Shown piece by piece: positions 36,505-45,331 of a stretch of 64,000 nucleotides of DNA. Position 1 is the first letter of the stretch. The number at the start of each line of letters is the position of its first letter. Made by a program: the position numbers and the translations under genes. The stretch is from a bacterium (lineage in GTDB: Bacteria > Bacillota > Clostridia > Lachnospirales > Lachnospiraceae): contig JAUNGE010000001.1 in NCBI GenBank assembly GCA_030524675.1, forward strand, positions 62,001 through 126,000, read 5' to 3'. The notes below the pieces were generated by a model. That model was given only the letters and a program-made list of their open reading frames with translations, made no database searches and was not told the origin of the DNA.

Positions 36505-37448
36505 GACTCGTCTCCCCCTTTCTCACTGTAAGAGCGTTTCAGTTCCCATTTTTGCAGAACGACTGGGATACAGAGAGCAAGCGCCACAATCACTGCGGAG
36601 AGCAGTTTCATATCATTTGCATTCATTCCCAGACGAAGCACGAATGCACGAATCATAAAGTACACACAGGCACCGGCTGCTGCCGCTGCCAGCTTGCACC
36701 AGAAAGAACGCAGCCATCCAAACAGCACTTCACCAATGACAATGGAAGCAAGGCCGATGACAATGGCGCCAGCTCCCATGCCGACGTCACCATACTTTTG
36801 ATACTGTGCTACCAGAGCGCCAGACATCGCTACCAGACCATTGCTGAGAATCAGAGCAAGCAATTTTGTCATCTTTGTATCTACACCAAGAGCGCGAATC
36901 ATATCTTCATTGTTTCCCGTCGCACGCAGGGCGCTTCCGATTTCAGTCCCGAAGAACCAGTACAGAAGTACTACCATAATGACACAGATAACAAATCCAA
37001 GAATAAAATAAACTACAGTCGAGGAAAGTCCTGTCACATCGACAAGATCAGAAAAAATAGTTCTCGTCTTTAATAACGGAATATTACTTTTTCCACCCAT
37101 AATTCGCAGGTTGATGGACCACAGTGAAATCTGGGTCAGAATACCTGCCAGAATCGCTGGAATCTCAAACACCGTATGCAGAATTCCTGTCACAGCACCT
37201 GCCACACATCCTGCGAAAGTCGCAATCACAATCGCCAGTGCGGGATTCATCTCTTTATTTACCACTAACATAACACAAACACATCCGCCAAGAGCGAAAC
37301 TTCCATCCACAGTCATATCTGCAATGTCCAAAAGCCGGAACGTAATATATACACCAAGCACCATAATGCTCCAGAAAATTCCCTGAATCAGACCACCCCG
37401 CAGAGAGAACAGTAAACCAGTCAAAAACGTAATCCAAAACGTAACCAT
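36498..37448 (-). CDS. ABC importer permease (TrpXYZ-type system)
   Basis: 316 residues, strongly hydrophobic throughout with about nine helices in the BPD_transp_2 (LivM/RbsC-like) arrangement: GVYITFRLLDIADMTVDGSF near the first third is characteristic of the group. It forms the membrane channel with the ATPase that follows. The ATG at 37448 has AAAAGGA eight bases upstream. The alternative ATG at 37457 directly abuts that site and is unlikely. A copy of the hairpin repeat lies in the gap to the binding-protein gene and could lower expression of the permease relative to the binding protein. Confidence 0.92.
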   Translation of the reverse strand: MVTFWITFLTGLLFSLRGGLIQGIFWSIMVLGVYITFRLLDIADMTVDGSFALGGCVCVMLVVNKEMNPALAIVIATFAGCVAGAVTGILHTVFEIPAILAGILTQISLWSINLRIMGGKSNIPLLKTRTIFSDLVDVTGLSSTVVYFILGFVICVIMVVLLYWFFGTEIGSALRATGNNEDMIRALGVDTKMTKLLALILSNGLVAMSGALVAQYQKYGDVGMGAGAIVIGLASIVIGEVLFGWLRSFWCKLAAAAAGACVYFMIRAFVLRLGMNANDMKLLSAVIVALALCIPVVLQKWELKRSYSEKGGDESC

Positions 37449-37476
37449 AAATCCCATCCTTTTCTTTTTCTGCCGT

Positions 37477-37522
37477 ATTTCATAACATGGTGGTGCCTGC
37501 GCCAGCAGGCATGTCCATTTAG
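37477..37522 (-). repeat. Hairpin repeat, copy C
   Basis: On the minus strand CTAAATGGACATG, stem GCCTGC-TGGC-GCAGGC, ACCACCATGTTATGAAAT. Lies between the binding-protein and permease genes of one operon, in the direction of transcription. Confidence 0.8.
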
Positions 37523-37617
37523 AAATATTTTAGGAAAAGACAGCCTGGACTCTGCATCCGGCGGCTGCCTTTTCTCAAATGTATTTCCCCTATATTTATA
37601 TTTTTTGCAAACAGAAT

Positions 37618-38679
37618 TTACTTAATAGTTGCCGGATCCAGGCCAAGTGCTGCTGCAGTGTCTTCATTTACTTTCAGCTCGCATTTATCAGACGGCATAT
37701 AACCAATAGGAGTTTCTGCCGGAGTTGCTTTGCCCGTCAGGATATCCACTGCCTGCTGTCCTGCCACATATCCGAGCTGATAGTAATCTACACCATATGT
37801 AGCCAGACCGCCAGCCTCTACCATGCCAGCTTCACCGCAGATAACCGGAAGCTTGTTTTCGGTAGCTACCATAGCGACAGTTGCCATACCAGCTGCAACC
37901 ATATTGTCAGTCGGTGCATAGATTACATCTACATTTCCAACCATGGACTCTACAACTGTCTGAATCTCGTTGGAGCTGGAAACTGTGTAATCCTGATGTT
38001 CCAGACCAACTGCATCACATGCTTCCTGAGCCATAGTTGCCTGAAGTACGGAATTGGACTCAGCGCTGCAGTACAAAATGCCAACTTTCTTTGCCTCCGG
38101 AAATACTCTTGTCAGAAGCTCAATCTGCTCTTTTACCGGAGTGAGGTCAGAAGTACCTGTCACATTTCCGCCAGGTTTCTCGTTGGATTCCACCAGACCA
38201 GAATCTGCCGGATCTGTTACAGCTGTCAGGATAATCGGAATCTCTGTGGTAGCCGCTGCTGCTGCCTGTGCTGCCGGAGTGGCGATTGCAAGAATCAGGT
38301 CTTTTTTGTCATTTACAAACTGCTCTGCAATCGTAGTACATGTGGACTGCTCACCAGCTGCGTTCTGCTGATCTGCCTCATAAGAAATACCGGAATCGTC
38401 CAGAGCCTTGATAAATCCCTCATTGGCTCTGTCCAGTGCGGAATGCTGTACAAGCTGCAAAACACCAATCTGATATGTTTTTCCATCTGTTGCTTCTGCC
38501 TTTTCTGCGGCTGTTGTCGTCTCCTCAGCCTTCGTTGTCTCAGCGGCTGTCGTTGCCTCTGTCTGTGCAGCTGTCGTTGCTGCAGTTGTGGTTGTCCCAC
38601 TGCCGGAGCCACCACATCCGGCAAGTGACAGGATCATGGCACCTGCCATCACCATAGATACTAATCTTCTCTTCATCAT
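37618..38679 (-). CDS. ABC importer substrate-binding lipoprotein (TrpX-like, ABC_sub_bind family)
   Basis: 353 residues. The lipobox signal MILSLAGCG puts the lipidated Cys near residue 22. A Thr/Ala/Glu-rich tether (about 28-65) follows, then a type I periplasmic-binding fold with QIGVLQLVQHSALD and a conserved KVGILYCSAESNS hinge region. It captures the ligand outside the membrane for the permease and ATPase encoded downstream. It is preceded by a strong sigma-A promoter and no T-box or other known riboswitch, so tryptophan is not specifically supported. Intergenic copy C of the hairpin repeat follows after about 95 bases. Confidence 0.92.
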   Translation of the reverse strand: MMKRRLVSMVMAGAMILSLAGCGGSGSGTTTTAATTAAQTEATTAAETTKAEETTTAAEKAEATDGKTYQIGVLQLVQHSALDRANEGFIKALDDSGISYEADQQNAAGEQSTCTTIAEQFVNDKKDLILAIATPAAQAAAAATTEIPIILTAVTDPADSGLVESNEKPGGNVTGTSDLTPVKEQIELLTRVFPEAKKVGILYCSAESNSVLQATMAQEACDAVGLEHQDYTVSSSNEIQTVVESMVGNVDVIYAPTDNMVAAGMATVAMVATENKLPVICGEAGMVEAGGLATYGVDYYQLGYVAGQQAVDILTGKATPAETPIGYMPSDKCELKVNEDTAAALGLDPATIK

Positions 38680-38720
38680 AATACTGTTCTCCCTTTTTCA
38701 GATTTTTCTGAACAGAGATT

Positions 38721-38749
38721 ATCATACTACAATTTTTTTATCCGGTCAA
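38721..38749 (-). promoter_or_regulatory. Sigma-A promoter of the ABC importer operon
   Basis: TTGACC (38749-38744), 17-base spacer, TATGAT (38726-38721). The start would fall about 35 bases before the ATG of the lipoprotein gene. Confidence 0.85.
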
Positions 38750-38774
38750 TACTTTAAAGGCAAGTAAATTTAAA

Positions 38775-38792
38775 GCGTTAAAGTTTTAACGC
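38775..38792 (-). terminator. Weak terminator after the phoR-like gene
   Basis: GCGTTAA/TTAACGC stem with an AAAC-type loop, followed on the minus strand by TTTAAATTT. Short stem and broken U-run. Confidence 0.5.
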
Positions 38793-38859
38793 CTTCCTGT
38801 ACTGTTTTTTCTGCCCTTTCTATCTTTTTCGTCCTTTCTGCCTTCTGCTTTTTCTCTAT

Positions 38860-40284
38860 TTATTTGCCCTGTTTTTGTTCCTGCTTCTGCGCTGGAAGCA
38901 CGACGATAAACTCTGTCCCGATATCCGGCACAGAATTCACAGTAATGGTTCCCCCATAATAATTCACAATATGCTTTACAATCGAGAGTCCGAGTCCCGT
39001 GCCGCCCATCTTGCGACTGCGTCCCTTGTCCACCCGATAGAACCGCTCAAAGATGCGGTTGATATGTTCTTTTCCGATTCCCACGCCGGTATCTCTGACG
39101 CGGATGCAGATGCCCGTATCCAACTTTTCCGCCGAGACCCACACAGCTCCATCGGTGCGGTTGTATTTGACCGCGTTGCTCAAAAGGTTATTGAACAGCT
39201 CCTTGAGCTGCTGTACATTTGCATAAAAAAGAATCTGTTGACAGTTCGTATGAATGATCACATTCCGCTCTGCTGCCATGGGACTCACAGTATCGACCGC
39301 TTCCAAAAGAACTTCCCGCACATCCACCTCGGTCTTCACCACTTCCATCTCGCGTGTCTCTAATTGTGAGATCATCAAAATATCATTGATCAGATTTGCC
39401 ATATGCTTTGTCTCACTCAAAATCCGCTCCAGAAAATCCTTCTTCACCGACTCCTCTGTGATAAGCCCGCTTTCCAGAAGCTCCGCATACCCCCTTACAG
39501 AAGTCAGCGGGGTCTTCAATTCGTGGGATGCATTGCTGAAAAATTCCTGGCGGATATGGCGCTCCCTCTCAATCTGTTCCAAATATGCCTTTAAATCTGC
39601 GGACATTTTCATGGTGGTCTCCACAATCACATTGATTTCTGGATATTCGCATGTCTCAAACTCCAGCTCCATATGTTTTTCATTCATTCTTCCCATCTGC
39701 CGCGCAATCTCGTCCAGAGGGTCGGAGATAGACCTTGAAAATTTATCTGCAATCACAATGCACACCATAAGCGATATCACAAAACTCAGCCAGAATGCTG
39801 GAAGAAACAAAACCAGATTTTCCTGAATCCCCGCAAACGGCATTGCCATGCGCAGAATATGCTGCCCGTCATGGGACAGAAGCGCTGTGTAAAGCATCGT
39901 CTTGCCAAGTGTCTTGGAATAGCGGGAGGCATGACCGACTCCCAGTGTTTTGGCTTCCTCAATCTCTTTTCTATCCGCATGATTCTCCATCTGTGTCTCA
40001 TCCGTCACACCAGAATCTAGCAGCACATTCCCATCCAAATCCACGATGGTGAGACGGCTTCCCTGTGGTCCTTTTGATAAGTCCAGAGATTTCAGCACAT
40101 CTTCTGTCTCCTCGTATGCATTCTTATAATCAAGAATGCTGTCCGTTAAGGACAGCATATACTGCATGTTATTTCTGGAATCTTTCAAAAGAAGGGTGTT
40201 TGTGACAAGAAAGAAAAGAATACAGTTTAGAAAAAGGGCAGCCAGAAGAACTTCAATAAAACGGAAAAAAATTGCTCTTCTCAT
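38860..40284 (-). CDS. PhoR-like sensor histidine kinase
   Basis: 474 residues. Membrane helix 1 (about 8-32), an extracytoplasmic sensor of about 125 residues with VDLDGNVLLDS and the RYSKTLGKTMLY block typical of Firmicute PhoR proteins, helix 2 (about 158-180), and HAMP. HisKA follows with SHELKTPLTSVRGYAELL (phospho-His) and HATPase_c with NLLSNAVKYN, DTGVGIG and GGTGLGLSIV. It follows the response regulator by 50 bases and the Na/Pi transporter upstream of that, so phosphate limitation is the natural signal. That is inference from context and family. GGGGGG-type ribosome site. Confidence 0.92.
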   Translation of the reverse strand: MRRAIFFRFIEVLLAALFLNCILFFLVTNTLLLKDSRNNMQYMLSLTDSILDYKNAYEETEDVLKSLDLSKGPQGSRLTIVDLDGNVLLDSGVTDETQMENHADRKEIEEAKTLGVGHASRYSKTLGKTMLYTALLSHDGQHILRMAMPFAGIQENLVLFLPAFWLSFVISLMVCIVIADKFSRSISDPLDEIARQMGRMNEKHMELEFETCEYPEINVIVETTMKMSADLKAYLEQIERERHIRQEFFSNASHELKTPLTSVRGYAELLESGLITEESVKKDFLERILSETKHMANLINDILMISQLETREMEVVKTEVDVREVLLEAVDTVSPMAAERNVIIHTNCQQILFYANVQQLKELFNNLLSNAVKYNRTDGAVWVSAEKLDTGICIRVRDTGVGIGKEHINRIFERFYRVDKGRSRKMGGTGLGLSIVKHIVNYYGGTITVNSVPDIGTEFIVVLPAQKQEQKQGK

Positions 40285-40334
40285 AGAAATCCCCCCTTAC
40301 TTTTTCAACAGCTTGTCCTGTCCAAGTTCTCTGC

Positions 40335-41012
40335 CTATTTCTCCAGACGGTATCCCACACCGCGTATGGTCTTAATCAGAGAACCGCTGGTTTCCCCCAG
40401 TTTCTGGCGCAGAGTACGGATATGCATATCAAGCGTTCTAGTTCCGCCGTCAAACTCATAGCCCCACACCTGATTCAAAATCTCATTTCTTCCGGCCACT
40501 CGCTTTTGATTCTCCATCAGATACGACAGAAGTTCAAACTCTTTTAAGGTCAGCTCAACTTTCCGCCCATTTTCTGTGACTTCTCTGGTGTTTTTATCTA
40601 TCGTGATGGATTCAAAGGTCAATCGCTCTTCTTTTCCAGCAGAAGAAGCACTTCTTCGCAGCAGTGTACGGATGCGCGCTGCCAGCTCCAACACACCAAA
40701 TGGTTTTGTCATATAGTCATCTGCACCGCCATCCAGCCCCATCACTTTGTCCGTCTCTCTGTCTTTTGCAGTGAGAATCAGAATCGGAATATCCTTCACC
40801 TGCTTCATACTGCGGATTTTTCGGATGGCGGAGAGACCATCCATTCCAGGCAGCATCAGGTCAAACACCGCCAAAGAGGGCATGTCCCTCTCAATGGATT
40901 TCAGTGCATCCTCTGCTGCCTCAAAGGCGCGGACCTGATATCCGAACCCCTGAAGCGCCACACAAAGCAAATCACGAATGTTGTCATCATCTTCTACTAC
41001 ATACAATAACAT
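40335..41012 (-). CDS. PhoB/PhoP-like response regulator
   Basis: 225 residues. Receiver domain (1-120) with acidic EDDD, phospho-acceptor Asp in AVFDLMLPGMDG and Lys in MTKPF. OmpR-type winged helix (about 130-225) with ELTLKEFELLSYLMENQ and a C-terminal TIRGVGYRLE. It should bind direct repeats, and a matching four-repeat array lies ahead of the transporter gene (42713-42751). The gene follows the transporter by 16 bases with GGAGG and precedes the kinase, so transporter, regulator and kinase form an autoregulated unit. Confidence 0.92.
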   Translation of the reverse strand: MLLYVVEDDDNIRDLLCVALQGFGYQVRAFEAAEDALKSIERDMPSLAVFDLMLPGMDGLSAIRKIRSMKQVKDIPILILTAKDRETDKVMGLDGGADDYMTKPFGVLELAARIRTLLRRSASSAGKEERLTFESITIDKNTREVTENGRKVELTLKEFELLSYLMENQKRVAGRNEILNQVWGYEFDGGTRTLDMHIRTLRQKLGETSGSLIKTIRGVGYRLEK

Positions 41013-41028
41013 ACCTGCTGCCTCCTTT

Positions 41029-42666
41029 TTAGAGCTCTTCTTTGATGTATCCGGCTATATTTTTGGCATGGTCTGAGATACGCTCCAGATTGCTCAGTAC
41101 ATCCAGGAAAATAATGCCTGCCTCTGTGCTGCATGTTCCCTGGGAGAGTCGGATGATGTGCTGCTCTCTCAAGTCTTCCTGCAGGGCATCCACATCCTGC
41201 TCATATTTTGCAGTCAGCCGAATATCCTGCATGTTCGGATGTTTTCTCGCTTCCAAAGCATACAGCACGGACTGTCTCACAGCTTGGCATATCTCATCCA
41301 GCTCTCTTCTCGCCTCTTCCCCAAAAGTCAGGTTTCCCTTCAATTTTTCCTGTGCCAGTTCCGCCAGGTTCTCGCAGTGGTCTCCAATCCGCTCAAAATC
41401 ACTGATTGTGTACATTAGGTTTTTAATCAGAAGATGCTGTGTGTCACTGAGAGAAAGGTTATTGATTTTTGCCAGATACGCTGTCAGAGCTTTATTTGCC
41501 CTGTCAATCTTTTCCTCCCCGTCAAATACCTGCTGCACACCTTCTTCTGTGCTCTCACAGATGGTCTTTATGCTGATGTCCAGAGTATTTAAAACCAGCT
41601 CGCCCATATGCATGGTCTCATTTTCTGCCGCTTCCATTGCAAAAGAGGGGGATTCCATCATACGGGCATCCAGATGCAGTTCTTCTTTCATTTCCTCTGC
41701 TCCCTCCGGAATGATTTTCTGTGAGAGTTTTACCAGCATGCCAGCAAACGGAAACAGAATAAGGGTGTTTGTCACATTAAATATCGTATGGAACACAGAA
41801 ATTTCTACACTGTTGATTCTGGATGCAGCAAATTCAGGCATAGCCGTAAATACCACAAACATCACAACGCCAAACAACATCGCCCCGATTACATTGAACA
41901 TCAGATGAATGATGGCGGCCCTTTTAGCGGTCTTGTGAGCACCAGCGCTGGAAATCAGTGCAGTCACACAGGTACCGATGTTCTGACCCAGTGTAATAAA
42001 AATCGCAGAGCGCCAGTTGACGATGCCGTTCAATGCCAATGTCTGCAGAATACCTACAGATGCGGAGGAACTCTGAATGATTGCCGTCACCACAGCACCT
42101 GTCAAAATTCCCAAGACCGGATTGGAACCTAAAATCTGAAATGCCGAGGCAAAAATCGGTGCATCACGATATGGAGAGATAGAAGAAGACATGAAGGAAA
42201 GGCCCACAAAAAGGACACCGAATCCTAACATAATCTCCCCTATCTCCTGCTTTTTATGATTTTTGGAGAACAGACGAATCAGCGCACCAATACCGATAAA
42301 AAGCGGTGCAAAGAAATCCGGACTCAGAAGTTCTCCCCATTCATTCATAGAAACCAGCCAGCTCGTCACAGTCGTACCAATATTGGCGCCCATGATAATA
42401 CCTGTCGCCTGCATCAGATTCATTATACCTGCATTCACAAAGCCAACAACCATGACTGTCGTAGCAGAGGAACTCTGAATAATGGCTGTCACCGCCGCAC
42501 CTACAAGCACGCCCAGCAGGCGGTTTTCCGTTAAAATGCCGAGAAGCTTCTGCATCCGGCTTCCTGCCGACCTCTGCAGGCCATCCGCCATCGCTTCCAT
42601 TCCGTAGAGGAACATTCCGAGTCCGCCCACAAACTGAAATATCATTTGTAAATCTGAAAGTTTCAT
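41029..42666 (-). CDS. Na+/phosphate cotransporter with C-terminal PhoU-like domain
   Basis: 545 residues. Two inverted Na_Pi_cotrans repeats each carry the signature QSSSAT or QSSSAS (near 65 and 190), with GANIGTTVT and GQNIGTCVT. About eight helices fill the first 310 residues. The last 200 residues form a helical PhoU-like domain. It imports phosphate with sodium. First gene of the Pho module, with a Pho-box array upstream and GGAGGATAAACT before the ATG. NptA-like. Confidence 0.94.
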   Translation of the reverse strand: MKLSDLQMIFQFVGGLGMFLYGMEAMADGLQRSAGSRMQKLLGILTENRLLGVLVGAAVTAIIQSSSATTVMVVGFVNAGIMNLMQATGIIMGANIGTTVTSWLVSMNEWGELLSPDFFAPLFIGIGALIRLFSKNHKKQEIGEIMLGFGVLFVGLSFMSSSISPYRDAPIFASAFQILGSNPVLGILTGAVVTAIIQSSSASVGILQTLALNGIVNWRSAIFITLGQNIGTCVTALISSAGAHKTAKRAAIIHLMFNVIGAMLFGVVMFVVFTAMPEFAASRINSVEISVFHTIFNVTNTLILFPFAGMLVKLSQKIIPEGAEEMKEELHLDARMMESPSFAMEAAENETMHMGELVLNTLDISIKTICESTEEGVQQVFDGEEKIDRANKALTAYLAKINNLSLSDTQHLLIKNLMYTISDFERIGDHCENLAELAQEKLKGNLTFGEEARRELDEICQAVRQSVLYALEARKHPNMQDIRLTAKYEQDVDALQEDLREQHIIRLSQGTCSTEAGIIFLDVLSNLERISDHAKNIAGYIKEEL

Positions 42667-42698
42667 AGTTTATCCTCCAACTTATATCCTTAATTGGG

Positions 42699-42751
42699 AG
42701 TATATCAAATCTATGTCAAAAGTATTTCAGTTTTATGTAAAATTTATGTAA
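42699..42751 (-). promoter_or_regulatory. Pho-box array and -10 of the phosphate operon
   Basis: Plus-strand hexamers ATGTCA (42713), ATTTCA (42724), ATGTAA (42735) and ATGTAA (42746) recur exactly every 11 bases. On the gene strand they read TTACAT, TTACAT, TGAAAT, TGACAT. This is the spacing of PhoP/PhoB sites (hexamer plus 5). A TATACT -10 lies at 42704-42699, so the array covers the -35 position, as in activated Pho promoters. Confidence 0.75.
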
Positions 42752-42796
42752 GATATCTAAAAATTGTACATGATTTTCTGCTGCCAAATCTAGCGA

Positions 42797-42842
42797 ATTG
42801 CGGAATCTACATGTACCACATTGCGGAATCTGTACGAACTAC
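42797..42842. repeat. Short tandem repeat at the end of the dipeptidase gene
   Basis: ATTGCGGAATCT occurs at 42797 and 42820, a 23-base period, and ATGTAC/TGTACG-like bases follow each. The second unit runs over the stop codon of the dipeptidase gene. No function is evident. Confidence 0.5.
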
Positions 42843-43828
42843 AGAATTTCTTTGTACACTCGAAGCACATTTTTGTAAAATACTTTTTCAATCTCCTCCG
42901 TCGTAAATCCGGCTTTTTCCATCGCCTGTGCCAAAAGAGGCATTTTTCCGGCGCCAAGTACCTCGATATTGCTTCCGATACCGTCAAAATCTGTTCCCAG
43001 GCCGATACAGTCAATACCACCCACATTTTTTATGTGGCGGATATGTGCCAATATGCGCTCAATGCTTCCGAAACACTTGGAGGAATCTTCCTGCTCATCC
43101 AGGAAAGAAGCACAGAAGTTGATTCCTGTCACTCCACCTTTTTCAGCGAGACGGCGAATCATATCGTCGGTCAAATTTCTTGGATGCGAGCATACACTTC
43201 TCGCGTTGGAATGGCTCGCCACAAACGGCTTTGTGGTATAATGCAGCACATCATAGATTCCGGCGTCTCCCAGATGGGACACATCCACAATCATTCCAAG
43301 CCGCTCCATTTCCTGTACAAATGCAATGCCCTTTTCTGTCAGTCCTTCTGTGACATTGGGGACAGTTTTTCCGGTTGTCATATCCACATGATTCGGATGT
43401 GCCAGCTCGTTGTCAAAATTCCAGGTCAGTGTCATCATACGCGCTCCCAGTCGGTAGAAATCACGCAGAAGCGCCAGGTCGCCGCGGCACACACCGCCTT
43501 CCTCAATCGTCAAAAGTGCGGACATTTTTCCGGCCTCCCTGTTTTTCTCAATGTCATCGTATGTGCGGACAACTCCGATTCTGTCCTGGTACTGCTCCAT
43601 CTCCTGATAAAAACAGTCCAACATTCCCATACAGTAGGCAAATGGGTCCTCCACTCTCTTTAAATGCACAAACAGAGCAAAGTTCTGAAGCAGATAGTCG
43701 CTCTTTTCCATTCTCTCAAGGTCAATGTGCAGAGCATTTTTTTCTAGGGAAATCGGTGTCCTTCCCTCCTGCCAGTGGCTTCTGAAAATCTCCGCAATCG
43801 TGTCACAATGCATATCTACTACTTTCAT
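42839..43828 (-). CDS. Membrane dipeptidase (peptidase family M19)
   Basis: 329 residues with the M19 metal ligands: DMHCDTIAE at the start, IEEGGVCRG (bridging Glu), VDVSHLGD, ASHSNARSVCSHPRN and GLGTDFDGIG. Renal-dipeptidase relatives hydrolyse dipeptides, including D-amino-acid and dehydro ones. There is no signal peptide, so the enzyme is probably cytosolic in this organism. GGAGG precedes the ATG, and a good promoter lies 55 bases upstream. It is a stand-alone gene after the Pho module. Confidence 0.93.
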   Translation of the reverse strand: MKVVDMHCDTIAEIFRSHWQEGRTPISLEKNALHIDLERMEKSDYLLQNFALFVHLKRVEDPFAYCMGMLDCFYQEMEQYQDRIGVVRTYDDIEKNREAGKMSALLTIEEGGVCRGDLALLRDFYRLGARMMTLTWNFDNELAHPNHVDMTTGKTVPNVTEGLTEKGIAFVQEMERLGMIVDVSHLGDAGIYDVLHYTTKPFVASHSNARSVCSHPRNLTDDMIRRLAEKGGVTGINFCASFLDEQEDSSKCFGSIERILAHIRHIKNVGGIDCIGLGTDFDGIGSNIEVLGAGKMPLLAQAMEKAGFTTEEIEKVFYKNVLRVYKEIL

Positions 43829-43883
43829 CTCAAAAATCCTCCTTTATCTGTGCTGGTTGCCCAGTTCGTATTATTTCTATTCT

Positions 43884-43912
43884 TTTATAGTGCTGTTCTT
43901 CCCATTTTTCAA
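43884..43912 (-). promoter_or_regulatory. Sigma-A promoter of the dipeptidase gene
   Basis: TTGAAA (43912-43907), 17-base spacer, TATAAA (43889-43884). The start falls about 50 bases upstream of the ATG. Confidence 0.75.
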
Positions 43913-43928
43913 CTGTTTTTCATACAAT

Positions 43929-43977
43929 AGTGGGGATAAAAGGTATTTTTTCCTCTGCTGATTCCACTATGACGTAT
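43929..43977. repeat. Probable MITE-end fragment
   Basis: TGGGGATAAAAGGTATTTT resembles the MITE's GATGTTGG end (19 of 25 positions around the hairpin match). The flanking AGTGG/CCACT bases extend the stem. It lies between the CapA-like stop and the dipeptidase promoter and may act as a terminator for neither. Confidence 0.4.
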
Positions 43978-43978
43978 C

Positions 43979-45286
43979 CTATGGCGCATCCGATACATTG
44001 CCGACTTCATCCACTGTGATTCCAAACGATAACTCCTGCATATATTGAAAAAATTCCGTGTTCTCAGCTTCGGTGTTCAGCGTTCTTGTATATCCTCCGC
44101 TTGAAGTTCCTGGAATCAGCTTTAAAGACATGGAGTCTTCTTCCAGATTTACCATCAAAAGCATGGTTTTGGGAATCTGACTTCCAAAAATAAAATTCCC
44201 CAAGCTGTACACAATCGGTTTTCCCTGGTAGTACTCGATTCCCTGCAGTACATGCGGGTGGCTTCCAATCACCAGGTCCGCTCCGGCATCGATGTACTGT
44301 TTTCCCATGGTTCTCTGGTAATCCTTCGGGGTCGTCTCCCTCTCCACTCCCCAGTGCACATAGACAATCACATAGTCGCTCACGGCACGGACTTCCTGAA
44401 TTTTCCTCAGCAATGCTTCTGGATTGTACGTCTCAAACATACCTGCAGAGTCTTTCTGCGCTGCCCAACTGTACTCCGGCATCACCCTGGTAGCTCCCAA
44501 AAATGCCAGTTTCAGTCCATTGACCTCCAAAATCACAGGACTGCTGGCTTCCTCCAGATTTTTTCCAGCGCCCACATAGCGGATATCTGCCTTATCCAGC
44601 GTTTCACAGGTATCCAAAAGAGCATCTTCTCCAAAATCCAGCGCATGATTGTTTGCCAGCGTCACCAAATCCAATCCCAGTTCCTGAAACATAGAAACTC
44701 TCTCTGTCGGAAGCCGAAATGTAAATTGCTTGTCTTTCGCTGCCGTTCCTCTGTCGCTGAACGGAAACTCTTCATTTGCCACAAACAGGTCTGCCTCTGC
44801 AATTTTTTCTCGGAACCCGTCATCCAAAACTCCAGAAATCTGATTCCCCGCTTTTTGGTATGCCTGCAAAACAAAATCGGACAGATAAATATCTCCTGCA
44901 AAGGCCAGACACACCTTTTTCGATTTGGAAGCAGTCTTCTTTTCTCCTGCGCTCTCATCCGGAACGGCATTTACCTCCAGATTCTTTTTCGTGCTCTGTG
45001 GTTTTGTCTCTGATACACCAGCATCCTTGCTCTCATTCATATTTTCAGCCGTATTCTCATCCATTTCTACAGAAGGATTTGTGTCTGCATTTTTCATGTC
45101 CGTATTTGTATCCGTATTCTCTGTCCCCATGCGGTCCGCCTCTGTATCTGCCAAGACATGGCCGCTCTGCATGGCGGCAGCGCCGTCCTTATAAGAGTAG
45201 CGAAACTGTTTGAATACAATCACAGAAGACAATGCCAGGACAATGCCGACTCCCAGTATCAGGAGAATAACATCAAATTTTTTCAT
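43979..45286 (-). CDS. CapA/PgsA-like metallophosphatase-fold protein
   Basis: 435 residues. One N-terminal membrane helix (about 5-27), then an Asn/Thr/Asp/Glu-rich linker to about 120. The PGA_cap domain follows with FAGDIYLSD, NNHALDFG, VYVHWGVE, GSHPHVLQG and YSLGNFIFG, the metal-site blocks of this family. Some members take part in poly-gamma-glutamate capsule synthesis, but no pgsB/pgsC genes are nearby, so the function is open. The ATG has only a distant AAAGG. It follows the recombinase-like gene by 45 bases and is probably cotranscribed with it. Confidence 0.85.
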   Translation of the reverse strand: MKKFDVILLILGVGIVLALSSVIVFKQFRYSYKDGAAAMQSGHVLADTEADRMGTENTDTNTDMKNADTNPSVEMDENTAENMNESKDAGVSETKPQSTKKNLEVNAVPDESAGEKKTASKSKKVCLAFAGDIYLSDFVLQAYQKAGNQISGVLDDGFREKIAEADLFVANEEFPFSDRGTAAKDKQFTFRLPTERVSMFQELGLDLVTLANNHALDFGEDALLDTCETLDKADIRYVGAGKNLEEASSPVILEVNGLKLAFLGATRVMPEYSWAAQKDSAGMFETYNPEALLRKIQEVRAVSDYVIVYVHWGVERETTPKDYQRTMGKQYIDAGADLVIGSHPHVLQGIEYYQGKPIVYSLGNFIFGSQIPKTMLLMVNLEEDSMSLKLIPGTSSGGYTRTLNTEAENTEFFQYMQELSFGITVDEVGNVSDAP

Positions 45287-45331
45287 AACTTCTGCAACTA
45301 ACCTTTCTGTACTTTAAAGATTCTATTCTTC

